DNA of 64,000 nucleotides from NCBI GenBank assembly GCA_041619555.1, contig JBFKDQ010000002.1, forward strand, positions 62,001 through 126,000, given 5' to 3'. The notes under the pieces were generated by a model, which worked only from the letters and a program-made list of their open reading frames with translations, was not told the origin of the DNA and did not search any database. How positions within the stretch are numbered: the stretch's first letter is position 1; each line of letters opens with the position of its first letter. Positions 8,566-17,728 of the stretch are shown piece after piece. Position numbers and translations under genes: made by a program. The stretch comes from Oceanococcus sp041619555. GTDB lineage: Bacteria; Pseudomonadota; Gammaproteobacteria; Nevskiales; Oceanococcaceae.

Positions 8566-9053
8566 ATGCACGGATTCTGGTGTTGCTGGGCCTTGCCCTG
8601 CCGTTGCCGCTGATGGCGGTGCCGGCCTGTACCATCAGCGCCAGTCCGGTCAGCTTCGGCAGCTACAGCCACCTGGATGCCTTTCCCGCCGACAGCTCGG
8701 GCAGTTTGAGTCTGGAGTGCCAGGAGGTCGGTCTGTTGACCGATCCTACCCTGCTCAACTACGAGATCTCGCTCAGTACCGGTGGCGCCGGCAGTTACAA
8801 TCCACGGCAGCTGGCAAGTGGTGCCCAGGCGCTGAACTACAATCTGTATACCGATCTCAGCCGCAGTGTGATCTGGGGGGATGGCACTTCGGGCACCTCG
8901 ACCCAGACCGGCATGCTGCTGGTGCCCGGCTGCGTCCTGATGATCTGTCCGACGGTGCAACAGAATGAAACCGTCTATTCCCGTGCCCCGGCCGGCCAGA
9001 TCGTGCCAGCAGGGAGCTACAGCGACGCAATCACGGTCACGGTCACGTATTAG
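8556..9053 (+). CDS. Second spore coat U domain subunit (candidate tip or minor pilin)
   Basis: 165 residues from GTG 8556; a TTG at 8562 that overlaps the usher stop is an alternative. It has a Sec signal ending M-A, then P-A-C-T-I-S at the domain start and the terminal G-S-Y-S-D-A-I-T-V-T-V-T-Y strand. Cys are present in P-A-C, L-E-C-Q-E and a G-C-V-L-M-I-C insertion absent from the first subunit, suggesting an extra disulphide loop. In Csu-type operons the last gene encodes the tip adhesin, which has two domains; this protein has one, so a tip role is possible but not shown. Confidence 0.8.
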   Translation: MSLNARILVLLGLALPLPLMAVPACTISASPVSFGSYSHLDAFPADSSGSLSLECQEVGLLTDPTLLNYEISLSTGGAGSYNPRQLASGAQALNYNLYTDLSRSVIWGDGTSGTSTQTGMLLVPGCVLMICPTVQQNETVYSRAPAGQIVPAGSYSDAITVTVTY

Positions 9054-9062
9054 CGCTGCCTC

Positions 9063-9086
9063 CTTGCCAGAGCATCTGCAGGCAAG
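9063..9086. terminator. Weak stem-loop between convergent genes
   Basis: CTTGCC (9063-9068) and GGCAAG (9081-9086) form a six-base inverted repeat with a 12-base loop in the 70-bp gap between the pilus operon and the convergent CoA-transferase gene. There is no T-run, so termination is inferred mainly from position. Confidence 0.25.
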
Positions 9087-9123
9087 CAGAGCGCAGGCAA
9101 ATGTCCGTCATCTCAGGCCGGCT

Positions 9124-10326
9124 TCAGGCCGCGATCACCCCTGCGACGCGCAGGCGGGCGCAGGCCTGCGCAGACATGCCCAGCAGTTCGGCAAACACCG
9201 CTTCGGTATGTTCGCCGAGCTTCGGGCCGGGCCAGCGGGTGCTGCCCGGCGTGCCTTCCAGGCGCGGCAGGATCGCCGGGATCTGCAAGCTGCCGGTTCC
9301 GATGGGCACGGTTTCAAACAAGCCGCGGGCCTGATAATGCGGGTCCTTCATGCTGTCGGCGACATCATGGATGGGGCCAACCGGCACCCGTGCCTGTTCC
9401 AGCGTGGCGATGACCTGGCCGGCTTGCCGGCGCGCACACCAGGTTTTCAGCGCCTCATCGATCAGGGCTTCATGCTCGACCCGGCCGGCATTGTCGGCCA
9501 GGGCCGGGTCCTCGGCCAGTTCCGGGCGTTCGATCGCCCGCATCAGGCGTTTGAAAATGGAGTCGCCATTGCCGCCGATGACGACGAACTTGCCATCCTG
9601 GCAGCGATAGGTATTGGTCGGCACGATTCCGGTTACGGTGGTGCCGGAAGCCTGCCGCACCACGCCCGCGCCGCTGTACTCGGGCACCACTCCTTCGAGG
9701 AGATTGAACATGGATTCGAACAGGGCGACATCGATCACCTGCCCCTGGGCTTGGCCGCGCAGCCGTGCGGTCAGGGCAAGCAGGATGCCCATCACCGCAT
9801 GCATGGCCGCGATGCTGTCGCCGATGGAAAGATTGGGCCGAACCGGCGCCTCGCCGGGGAAGCCATTGAGATGGCGAAATCCACTGTAGGCCTCACAAAC
9901 CGACGCGAAGCCGGGCTTGTGGGCGGCAGGTCCGGTCTGACCGTAGCCGGAAATCCGGCTGTAGATCAGCGCCGGGTTGAGGGCTTTGAGTGGTTCCGGG
10001 CCCAGGTCCCATGCTTCCATCACGCCCGGGCGGAAATTTTCGATCAGCACGTCGCAATGCGGAATCATCTGCCGCACCAGGGTCCGGGCGGCGTCCTGTT
10101 TCAGGTCCAGACACACCGATCGCTTGTTGCGCGCCAGGCTGTACCACCAGAACGAGGTGTCGTCCTTCATCTGCCGCCAGCGCCGGATCGGGTCGCCGCC
10201 CGGAGGCTCGATCTTGATCACGTCAGCGCCAAAATAAGCCAGCATGGTGCCGGCAAAAGGGCCGGCAAGCAGCTGTCCGAGTTCCAGCACGCGGATGCCA
10301 TGCAGAGGGCCGCTTGCGTCGTTCAT
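9124..10326 (-). CDS. CaiB/BaiF family (family III) CoA-transferase
   Basis: 400 residues, the family length. It begins with G-I-R-V-L-E-L-G-Q-L-L-A-G-P-F-A-G and continues Y-F-G-A-D-V-I-K-I-E-P-P-G-G-D, the first half of the CoA-binding fold of the interlocked dimer. Next come N-K-R-S-V-C-L-D-L-K, L-I-E-N-F-R-P-G-V-M-E and G-Y-G-Q-T-G-P. The residue at the usual catalytic-Asp region reads P-G-F-A-S-V-C-E-A-Y-S-G-F, with Glu rather than the Asp of formyl-CoA transferase; related subfamilies also carry Glu here. The enzymes move CoA between carboxylic acids. The acyl substrate cannot be inferred: the gene stands alone, divergent from the phosphodiesterase gene with a 60-bp spacer. Confidence 0.9.
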   Translation of the reverse strand: MNDASGPLHGIRVLELGQLLAGPFAGTMLAYFGADVIKIEPPGGDPIRRWRQMKDDTSFWWYSLARNKRSVCLDLKQDAARTLVRQMIPHCDVLIENFRPGVMEAWDLGPEPLKALNPALIYSRISGYGQTGPAAHKPGFASVCEAYSGFRHLNGFPGEAPVRPNLSIGDSIAAMHAVMGILLALTARLRGQAQGQVIDVALFESMFNLLEGVVPEYSGAGVVRQASGTTVTGIVPTNTYRCQDGKFVVIGGNGDSIFKRLMRAIERPELAEDPALADNAGRVEHEALIDEALKTWCARRQAGQVIATLEQARVPVGPIHDVADSMKDPHYQARGLFETVPIGTGSLQIPAILPRLEGTPGSTRWPGPKLGEHTEAVFAELLGMSAQACARLRVAGVIAA

Positions 10327-10386
10327 GCCATACCTGTTCGTTGTCAGTTTCGCCTAAAGTAGCATTCTCCCCCAGTCGGAACGCTC

Positions 10387-11148
10387 ATGTCCCTGCCCCG
10401 CATCATCGGCCATCGTGGCGCCTCCTGGGCGCGACCGGAAAATACCGCTGCCGCTTTCGATCTGGCGCTGGAGGAGGGTGCCGATGGCCTGGAACTGGAT
10501 CTGCAGCTGACCCGTGACGAGCAGGTGGTGGTCTTCCACGACAAGACCCTGTCCAAACTGGGGGCGAAGCATCGTCGCATCGCACAGTACACCCGGGCTG
10601 AGCTGCACCAACTGGATGTTGGCGCCTGGTTTGGCCCCGAATTCGCGGGGGCCGCGATGCTGGATCTGGATGAGGTGCTGGAGCGGTATGGCGACCGCAC
10701 CGACCTGTATCTGGAAATCAAGCCGGTGGGCGAGTTGCAACGTCCGGAATGGGCCTTGCGCCTGGCGCGCCGGGTGGCCCGGCAGGCCCTGGCGCATGCC
10801 CATCAGCACCGCCTGTACCTGCTCAGCTTTTCCGATCCGGTGCTGCAGGAAGTCCGTCGCATGGAGGCCGATCTGCGTTGCGTTCGTAACCTGCTGCAAC
10901 CCGCCGAACTCGGCGCGATGAGCGCTTCCCGCTTGCACGAACTGCATGCAGTCTGTGTGGATATCCGCCATTTCCAGCCATCTCATCTGGAGCATCTGCA
11001 GGGCGGCGGTCCGCAACGGTTTGCCTATACGGTCGATCGTCTGCGCGATCTGCGCGCCGCCCTGGCCCTGGGCGTTGATGCGGTCATCAGCAATGGGCCG
11101 GCCCGGGCCCGTGAACAGCTGCGGGCTTTGCTTTCCGGACAGGCTTGA
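10387..11148 (+). CDS. ugpQ: Glycerophosphodiester phosphodiesterase, cytoplasmic type
   Basis: 253 residues, close to the cytosolic UgpQ length, without a signal peptide. The GDPD motifs are present: G-H-R-G-A with R-P-E-N-T-A-A-A-F at the N-terminus, the metal ligands in E-L-D-L-Q-L-T, and the catalytic His in V-V-F-H-D. L-Y-L-E-I-K-P supplies the third acidic ligand, and D-A-V-I-S-N-G-P near the end matches the closing strand of the TIM barrel. The family hydrolyses glycerophosphodiesters from phospholipid turnover to glycerol-3-phosphate and an alcohol. No ugp transporter genes lie nearby, so the symbol reflects family resemblance only. Confidence 0.9.
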   Translation: MSLPRIIGHRGASWARPENTAAAFDLALEEGADGLELDLQLTRDEQVVVFHDKTLSKLGAKHRRIAQYTRAELHQLDVGAWFGPEFAGAAMLDLDEVLERYGDRTDLYLEIKPVGELQRPEWALRLARRVARQALAHAHQHRLYLLSFSDPVLQEVRRMEADLRCVRNLLQPAELGAMSASRLHELHAVCVDIRHFQPSHLEHLQGGGPQRFAYTVDRLRDLRAALALGVDAVISNGPARAREQLRALLSGQA

Positions 11149-11321
11149 CCAATCCCTGCCGGCCGAGGTCGGTCGCGGCATGTGCCGACGGAACCGTTTG
11201 CACGGCCCCTTCGTGTTCGGTGTTCGTAGACTGTCCTTGCATCTAAGGGCAGACGCACGCGAGTCGCGCAGGCGCCTGTCTGGTGCGTGGCTTATTGCAC
11301 CCCAATCAACCGGAAAATCAT

Positions 11322-14300
11322 ATGCATCGCGGCTACTTGTCACGCAGCCTGATCGGCTTCGTTTTGTTCGGCCTGTTCGGCCTTGCCCAGGCACAGGATG
11401 GCTGTCAGGCGGGCAGCACGGTGATCGCCGATGGCGGTCAGTGGAGTGGCCACGTGGCTAGCCGGGGGGAAGACCTGCACAGTTTCTACCTGCCAGAAGG
11501 CTGCCAGTATGACCTGAGTGTCAGCATCTCCTGGGATCTGCCCGCCGAAGATGTGGATCTGTACGTGACCACACCGGAGGGCTCGGAAGCCAGTTCGCAG
11601 CAGTTCAATTTTGCTGGCCCCCGAGAACAGGTGGAGTTCTTCGCCGTAGCCGGTGGAGAATTCGCCGTCCGGGTGGCTGCATTTGTCAATGCGGGCACGG
11701 ATTACGAGGGTGTGGTGGTGGCCAAGGTGGCTGGCGAAGGTGGCGGACCGGCGGCAGGCCATGAACCGGTACCGGGTGCACAGCCGCGGGTCGTGGTCGT
11801 GGTGCCGGACTCCGGGATCAATCCCTACCATGATTTCTACTACGCAGGCAGCCCGATCTATCCGCCGGGCAGCCCGCCCGCGGCCATCAGCGAAGCTGTG
11901 CTGGCGGAATTCGGCATCGGCCCGAATTGCTGGCTCGGCCTGCGTCGAAGCGGTGATTTCGCGCTCGACTATCAGGCCGATATCGATGCCGGGCTCTGGG
12001 CCCAGGCGGCTGCCTGTGACATGGTCTGGTTTCGTGGCACCAATGTGCTTGCCAAGTCCTATGACCCCGGCACCCGGCTGATCCTGCCGGATGATGCCGA
12101 AGATACCCATGGTGTGGGCACCAGTGCGGCGGTGCTGATGGCCAACCCCGAGGCGGTGCTGCTGTTTCTTGAGGGCACCGGCGATGAGGCCTCCACCTTC
12201 GCCTTCCAGCATCCCGCGGTGGACATCGTCAGCACCAGTTATGGGCCGATCGGCAGCGCCCCGATCCCTTTCAATCTGGGCGGCAGTTACGCGGGCGTCG
12301 TGGAGCAGGGCAAGCTGCACTTCGGTGCCTGTGACAATTCCCCGTCGACCTCGGTCCAGGATGGCACCTGCGGTCCATGGTGGAGCATCGGGGTCGCCGG
12401 TTTCGAGGAAACCCAGGCCAATGAAAGCAGCCCGGCGTCTGGCGGGCGACAACTGGTTTCCGGCAGTTTCCCTGATTTCATCGCCGATTTCACCCAGACC
12501 CTGCCGTATTGCGCGGATTGCGAAGACGCCTACGACGACAACGTCGGCGGCACCAGTTTCGCAACCCCGCGGGCCGCTGGCACGGCCTCGAAAGTTCTGC
12601 TGCAGGCGCGTCGCGCATTGGCCCAGGAAACGGGCATTGGGCAAATCAACGACTCGCGCTGGCTGGCGGGCACGCAGGAACTGGGCTTTACCAACTGGCA
12701 GTTGCGACGGGCCCTGGAAGAAGCCGCCATGGTGCCGGACTTCGCCGATTATGATCCCATTGCCGGTGCATTGGAATTCGCCTATCCGGTTCCGCCGGTA
12801 GCGCCTTGGCTGAGCATCGGCTGGGGGGTGCTGAGTCCGCTACAAGACGCGGATGTGGTGGACAAGGCCCTGATCTTATTGGGTTTCTCGCCTGGAGAAT
12901 TGACGCCGAAGGATCCTGGATTCTGCAATTTCCAGAATGCCCTGATCGTCAGTCGCAAGCTGTACTGGGACAATGTCGTGCTGTTCAGCGATTCGTTCGG
13001 CAACGCAGCGCAGCCCGATCCCTACCTGTATTGTGATTCCCTGGCGGGCGAATATTACGCCGGCCAGACGGAAGCTCGAGCGGACGCCGATGCTGACGGC
13101 GTGCCGGATGACGAAGACAATTGCCCCGCGCATTACAATCCCGGCCAGGCTGACAGCAATGACAACGAGGTCGGCGACGCCTGTGATGACCCGAATGGCG
13201 GTGTGCCGCAAGGTCGTAGCCGCATCTGGCAGGCCAGCGGCAGCGCCAGCAACAGCGTCTACATGCCGCCGCTGGTGCCTGTCGCGCAGGACCTGGGTTA
13301 CAGCGATGGCGACTCGGCAGGCGTGCAGGAGTTCCGTTTCCAGGTGCCTGCCGGCTATGCCGACCTGAGCCTGCTGGAAGTTCGTCTGGATTGGGAACTC
13401 GCGGTCAAGGACTATTTCATCCTGGAGGTGAGGGATCCGTCCGGAAGCAGCATCCAGACCAGCATTTTCGTCAATGTGCCCTATCAGGAGGTCAGCTTTG
13501 CCGATCCCGAACCGGGTGAATATACCGTCCTGGTGAAGGAAAACCGGACCACCGGTGGCGCATTTGAACTCAGCGCCCACCTCACTCGGCAGGCGCCGGA
13601 GGCGGGCGTGACTGACATGTTTCCGATCTCCGAAGTGGACCCTGGCATCGACGATGTGGTCGTGGTCGCGGTGATCGATTCGAATTTCAATCCCTATCAC
13701 CGGGATTACCTGGCGGATTTCTTGCCCCAGCATCTGAATGACAACCCAGCAGATGATCTGCCGCTGGATCAGGATCCGGCCACCTGGCTCCCAGGCCATC
13801 CGGGCGCCGCGGCGTTCGCCAGTTATCAGGCCCTGAACCTCAGTCTCGATGCGACGGACGCGAATGCCAGCAGCACCGCCCTGCATGCCCGGGATCAGGC
13901 CGAATGGGACAAGGTCGCCTATTCGCAGGGCGCCCTGAACGAACAGGTGAACATGTACTGGATTCCTGGCACCAAGGTGATTGGTCATGTGGCGTTTCCC
14001 GCGCCGATCAACGATGCCAGCGCGCCGGCCGAATCTTTCCTGTTCCGCAGTTCAGGTCCGGTCGATACCTGGCGATCGGGCAGCCACGGCAATGGCTCGG
14101 CCAGCGTCAGTGTCGGCAATCTGCACGGCTCGTGTGCGCGCTGTTTGCTGGTCTTTGTCCACGGCACGGCGGAAGAGGCCAATCAGTGGGTGGCCAAGCA
14201 GGACTGGATTGACCTGCAAACCAATTCCTGGGGCAAGTCCTTCACCGTGGCCGCACGTGACCGCATTTATGCCGGCAGCGATACCGAACTGCAGCGTCGA

Positions 14301-16472
14301 GCCACCGAGCGTGGCCAGTCGATGTTTTTCAGTGCCGGCAATGGTCTTGAGAATGCGTTCGTCACGCCCAATCCGACCTTGTTCAGCAGCCAGGAAGGCC
14401 CGGACTGGATCGTCACCGTCGGTGCGGTCAGTCCCAATGATGGCGCCAGCTACACCGGCCATGGCCGGCCCGCCGATATCGCGTCGGTGGGCGGCAGCTA
14501 TCCGTCGGCCGCGACCGGCACCGGCGAGTCCGATGCAGTCAACCATGAGGGATCTTTCGGTGGCACGTCCAATGCGACACCGGTGATTTCCGGCATTTAT
14601 GGCGAAGTCCTGTACCGCATCCGCCGAATACTAGGTGGTCCCAGCAGGCTTCAGGATGAAGGCATCGTGGCGCGCGGCAATGCGCATTGTGGGGTGGTGA
14701 ATTCCGCGTGTGCGCTGGTGGATGGTCAGCTCAGCGTGCACGAACTGCGCGAAGCCCTGTTCCGTTCCGCCCTGTATACCGAGGCGGGCCAGAGCGTGGG
14801 CGGTATCCTCGGCGTTCCCGGCACGGCGAGCATCGCCGAGCTGGAGTATCTGGCCGAAGGTCATGGCAGCTATTTCGGCCGGCTCCATGGCGAACAGGCC
14901 TACGAGAGGGAAATCCAGCGCATCGTCGGGTATCTGACCGGCGACTGGCAGGCTCCGCAAAGCGAGTCTCAGCGTGACTGGTTCATCGCCGATTCCATTT
15001 GCCGGCAAAGTGCCTGGGGGACATGGGATCATGGCTATTTCCAGGGGGTGGTGCCGGCGGTCGATACGGCGAACTGGCCGGTTCGCCGTTTCCTCAGCGA
15101 GGCCTGCCCGCAGGTTCTGCCGACGGCGGTGGCAGCGGAACGGCTTTTCGCCAGTCAGTTCCGTGAACTGGATAGCAGCGGCACTGACGCCGATGATGAT
15201 GCGGTGGGCAATGCCGCCGACAATTGTCCGCAGGTGCGCAATCCGGATCAGGCCGATTTCGATCAGGATGGCGCCGGAGATGCCTGTGACGCGGATGATG
15301 ACAATGATGGTCTCGAGGATGAGTACGAGATTGCCCACGGTCTTGATCCCTATCGGGCTGATGCCCATGAAGATGCCGATGGGGATGGCTTCAGCAATGC
15401 GCAGGAACACGCTGCCGGTACGGATCCGAACGACGCGAGCAGCCTGCCTTTCACGCCGGTGCTGTTGCGGGTCGGCAACCTCGGTGAGCTTGCCGGTGAT
15501 GATCAGGCCCTGCTGAGCGACCGGCAGCTACGACTCATCGAAACCCAGTCCGGCGCTGCGCTGGGGCAGGTCGAGTTCAATGGGGACTATCGCGGGATGC
15601 ATGCCGTGGTCATTGCCGATCCGGTTAATGGCGATGATGTCGCGGTTCTGGGGCTGGACCGGCGGGCTGGCCGGGCCAGGATCCAATTGCGTGATGTGGC
15701 CAGCGGCGCTTTCGTGGCCGGCATGGCGATCGATGCGGACTTGAGCTACCACAAGCTACTTCATGTCGCCGACATGGATGGCGCGGGGACGTCGGCATTG
15801 CTGGCCATCAGCACGGATGCCGCGGGACAGGTTCGCGCCCAGGTCCGCGGCCTGGACGGCGCCAGCCTGGGGACGGTGAGCTTCGGCAGCGCCGGGACCT
15901 ACATCGACAGCGCGGTCATTGACGCGGGGCAGGGGAGTCAGATCGCGGTGCTGATGCGTCTGCCGTCCGGTGCCGTTCGGGTTAGCGTCAAGAGTCTGGC
16001 GAATGTCCTGATCAATACGCTCTTCTATCCCAAGGCGTACGCCCCGATCGGTCTTGCTGCGATCGCTGATGGCTATGCCCCGGGGGAGCATGCCTATGCG
16101 GTGCTGGGGCACGCTGGCCAGGTCTTGCGAGTGACCGTGCAGGACATTGATCGTGGGCGCCGGCGCAATCTCGGTTTCGGCGCGCAGGAGAGAGCGGAAG
16201 CAGCCAGGCTGGCCTTGCTGGAGGGCGCCAGCCCGCGTTTGCTGGTTCTGCGTGAACATGATGTGCAGTGGGCCTCGGTGGACGGCCAGACACGTGGCAG
16301 CGTCAGTCTGGGCAACAATCAGATTCGCTGGTCTCAAGTCGTTGGTGCAACGGATGTCAACGGCCAGTCCGAGCCGGGGATTCTGGTGCTGGGCGCCACG
16401 CCGACCGGAATGAGCATCGTCTGGGCGAAGACTCTGGGCAATCGTTTCGTTCAGTCGGTGACCTACCAGTAG
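11322..16472 (+). CDS. Secreted subtilase with two complete S8 catalytic domains, PPC and thrombospondin type-3-like segments
   Basis: 1716 residues from ATG 11322, chosen because it gives a Sec signal ending A-Q-A at residue 24. Order: PPC-like beta domain (about 45-130); first S8 domain with Asp163 (P-D-S-G-I-N-P-Y-H), His263 (T-H-G-V-G-T-S) and Ser412 (G-G-T-S-F-A-T-P); thrombospondin type-3-like calcium segment (about 588-627); second PPC-like domain (about 667-757); second S8 domain with Asp786 (I-D-S-N-F-N-P-Y-H), His922 (S-H-G-N-G-S) and Ser1083 (G-G-T-S-N-A-T-P); another calcium-binding segment (about 1287-1377); and a C-terminal repeat region (1380-1716) resembling FG-GAP/beta-propeller blades. 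Both triads look intact. There is no C-terminal sorting tail. Domain calls are by eye; substrate unknown. A shorter paralogue lies at 52780-55380. Confidence 0.85.
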   Translation: MHRGYLSRSLIGFVLFGLFGLAQAQDGCQAGSTVIADGGQWSGHVASRGEDLHSFYLPEGCQYDLSVSISWDLPAEDVDLYVTTPEGSEASSQQFNFAGPREQVEFFAVAGGEFAVRVAAFVNAGTDYEGVVVAKVAGEGGGPAAGHEPVPGAQPRVVVVVPDSGINPYHDFYYAGSPIYPPGSPPAAISEAVLAEFGIGPNCWLGLRRSGDFALDYQADIDAGLWAQAAACDMVWFRGTNVLAKSYDPGTRLILPDDAEDTHGVGTSAAVLMANPEAVLLFLEGTGDEASTFAFQHPAVDIVSTSYGPIGSAPIPFNLGGSYAGVVEQGKLHFGACDNSPSTSVQDGTCGPWWSIGVAGFEETQANESSPASGGRQLVSGSFPDFIADFTQTLPYCADCEDAYDDNVGGTSFATPRAAGTASKVLLQARRALAQETGIGQINDSRWLAGTQELGFTNWQLRRALEEAAMVPDFADYDPIAGALEFAYPVPPVAPWLSIGWGVLSPLQDADVVDKALILLGFSPGELTPKDPGFCNFQNALIVSRKLYWDNVVLFSDSFGNAAQPDPYLYCDSLAGEYYAGQTEARADADADGVPDDEDNCPAHYNPGQADSNDNEVGDACDDPNGGVPQGRSRIWQASGSASNSVYMPPLVPVAQDLGYSDGDSAGVQEFRFQVPAGYADLSLLEVRLDWELAVKDYFILEVRDPSGSSIQTSIFVNVPYQEVSFADPEPGEYTVLVKENRTTGGAFELSAHLTRQAPEAGVTDMFPISEVDPGIDDVVVVAVIDSNFNPYHRDYLADFLPQHLNDNPADDLPLDQDPATWLPGHPGAAAFASYQALNLSLDATDANASSTALHARDQAEWDKVAYSQGALNEQVNMYWIPGTKVIGHVAFPAPINDASAPAESFLFRSSGPVDTWRSGSHGNGSASVSVGNLHGSCARCLLVFVHGTAEEANQWVAKQDWIDLQTNSWGKSFTVAARDRIYAGSDTELQRRATERGQSMFFSAGNGLENAFVTPNPTLFSSQEGPDWIVTVGAVSPNDGASYTGHGRPADIASVGGSYPSAATGTGESDAVNHEGSFGGTSNATPVISGIYGEVLYRIRRILGGPSRLQDEGIVARGNAHCGVVNSACALVDGQLSVHELREALFRSALYTEAGQSVGGILGVPGTASIAELEYLAEGHGSYFGRLHGEQAYEREIQRIVGYLTGDWQAPQSESQRDWFIADSICRQSAWGTWDHGYFQGVVPAVDTANWPVRRFLSEACPQVLPTAVAAERLFASQFRELDSSGTDADDDAVGNAADNCPQVRNPDQADFDQDGAGDACDADDDNDGLEDEYEIAHGLDPYRADAHEDADGDGFSNAQEHAAGTDPNDASSLPFTPVLLRVGNLGELAGDDQALLSDRQLRLIETQSGAALGQVEFNGDYRGMHAVVIADPVNGDDVAVLGLDRRAGRARIQLRDVASGAFVAGMAIDADLSYHKLLHVADMDGAGTSALLAISTDAAGQVRAQVRGLDGASLGTVSFGSAGTYIDSAVIDAGQGSQIAVLMRLPSGAVRVSVKSLANVLINTLFYPKAYAPIGLAAIADGYAPGEHAYAVLGHAGQVLRVTVQDIDRGRRRNLGFGAQERAEAARLALLEGASPRLLVLREHDVQWASVDGQTRGSVSLGNNQIRWSQVVGATDVNGQSEPGILVLGATPTGMSIVWAKTLGNRFVQSVTYQ

Positions 16473-16501
16473 CCAGACGGCTGCCGAGAGTTTGAGGTCG
16501 T

Positions 16502-16516
16502 CCCGCCATTGGCGGG
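16502..16516 (+). terminator. GC-rich stem-loop after the double subtilase gene
   Basis: CCCGCC (16502-16507) and GGCGGG (16511-16516) form a perfect six-base stem with a three-base loop, 30 bases after the stop codon and before the convergent flavodoxin-like gene. No U-tract follows, so its strength as an intrinsic terminator is uncertain. Confidence 0.4.
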
Positions 16517-16549
16517 GCGGCCTCATTCCGCAACCTGTGGGTCGTCTGG

Positions 16550-17011
16550 CTAGAAAATGCCGGCGGCCAGTCCCGCCGCCATGGTCATGCCGAATTCCTC
16601 GGCATCCTGGCGATGCGCTGGCCGCGGCCGGCCACGGCAGATCAGCGCGGGTTGCACCTCTTTCAGAGCATAGCCGTTCATGATCCGGTGGATGGCGCTA
16701 ACCGCTCCGCGGCCATCATTGGCGCAGGAAACGAAGATGCAGTAGGGGCGACCGCCCAGTTTGCCATCGACTGCATAATAGGTTCGGTCGAGGAAATCCT
16801 TCATCGCGCCGGACATGTAGCCGAAATTTTCCGGTGTGCCCAGGATGATGCCATCGGCCCAGAGCAGATCTTCGGCATCGGCTTTGCCAGCCCGCAGGCA
16901 ACGGATGTCCAGACCTTCGATGTCGGGATGCTGCGCGCCCTTGAGCACCGCATCGGCCAGCCCCTGGGTGTGCCCGCTCTGGCTGTGAAAAACGATCAGT
17001 AGATGCGCCAT
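16550..17011 (-). CDS. Flavodoxin-like protein
   Basis: 153 residues with the short flavodoxin fold. The FMN phosphate loop is S-Q-S-G-H-T-Q-G-L-A near residue 10, followed by W-A-D-G-I-I-L-G-T-P-E-N-F-G-Y-M-S-G and K-D-F-L-D-R-T-Y-Y, which match the second flavin-contacting loop of the flavodoxin/WrbA group. It is small and lacks a signal peptide, so it should be cytosolic. It starts 39 bases after rnfE on the same strand and may be co-transcribed with the Rnf genes. That makes it a candidate soluble electron partner, but this is inference; a quinone or nitro reductase role is equally possible. Confidence 0.75.
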   Translation of the reverse strand: MAHLLIVFHSQSGHTQGLADAVLKGAQHPDIEGLDIRCLRAGKADAEDLLWADGIILGTPENFGYMSGAMKDFLDRTYYAVDGKLGGRPYCIFVSCANDGRGAVSAIHRIMNGYALKEVQPALICRGRPRPAHRQDAEEFGMTMAAGLAAGIF

Positions 17012-17050
17012 CGCGCGATTATCGCACGGTGTCGCGGCGCGCTTGCCGTC

Positions 17051-17728
17051 TTAGATGCTCGCGGGCTGGGCCAGGCTGGAGCTGGCGCTTTTGCGGCTCT
17101 GGCGACGATCGATGGCGTTCTTGCCGGCGATCATCAGGCCCAGGCCGAGGAAGGCGCCGGGTGGCAGGATGGCCAGCAGCAGGCCGCGAAAATCCGGGAT
17201 CAGGGTGATGGTCCAGTTGGCGGCCAGCGGGCCGAATAGCAGATGCGCATCCGCCAGCAGCGTGCCGTGACCGAGGACTTCACGCATCGCACCAAGGACC
17301 ACCAGACAGGCGCAGAAACCCAGGCCCTGGGCCAGTCCGTCCAGCGCCGCCAAAGGCACCGAATTCTTCGAGGCGAAGGCCTCAGCGCGGCCGATGATGC
17401 TGCAATTGGTCACGATCAGCGGGATGAAAATGCCGAGGATGCGGTAGAGCTCGTGCAGATAGGCATTCATCAGCAGTTCGATGGCGGTGACGATGGCGGC
17501 AATGACCATGACGAAGACCGGGATACGGATTTCCGGGCGCACCCAGTTGCGGATGGCGGAGACCAGGGCGTTCGATGCGATCAGGGTGGCCATGGTCGCC
17601 AGGCCCAGGCCCAGGCCGTTGACGACCGAGGTGCTGACTGCCAGCAGTGGACACAAGCCCAGCAGTTGCACCAGGCCGGGGTTGTTGGTCCACAGGCCCT
17701 TGATGGTGATGTCGCGGTAGTTAGCCAT
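17051..17728 (-). CDS. rnfE: Electron transport complex subunit RnfE
   Basis: 225 residues from ATG 17728; a TTG six bases upstream is possible. It is an integral membrane protein with about six hydrophobic helices and the family motifs N-P-G-L-V-Q-L-L-G-L-C-P-L-L-A and I-P-L-I-V-T-N-C. In RnfA and RnfE the Cys in such symmetric motifs help bind an iron-sulfur cluster within the membrane core; both Cys are present. The start overlaps the rnfG stop by eight bases. It is the last rnf gene of the operon. Many gammaproteobacteria have nth directly after rnfE, but here nth lies near 62 kb and a flavodoxin-like gene follows instead. Confidence 0.93.
   Translation of the reverse strand: MANYRDITIKGLWTNNPGLVQLLGLCPLLAVSTSVVNGLGLGLATMATLIASNALVSAIRNWVRPEIRIPVFVMVIAAIVTAIELLMNAYLHELYRILGIFIPLIVTNCSIIGRAEAFASKNSVPLAALDGLAQGLGFCACLVVLGAMREVLGHGTLLADAHLLFGPLAANWTITLIPDFRGLLLAILPPGAFLGLGLMIAGKNAIDRRQSRKSASSSLAQPASI

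Noticed and set aside
8965..10362. Open frame of about 465 codons opposite the CoA-transferase
   Set aside because: The minus-strand frame has clear CaiB/BaiF motifs; the plus-strand translation has none.
13084..13200. Asp-rich stretch considered as an EF-hand pair
   Set aside because: The D-x-D-x-D-G spacing with N-C-P and G-D-A-C fits thrombospondin type-3-like calcium repeats better than helix-loop-helix EF-hands.
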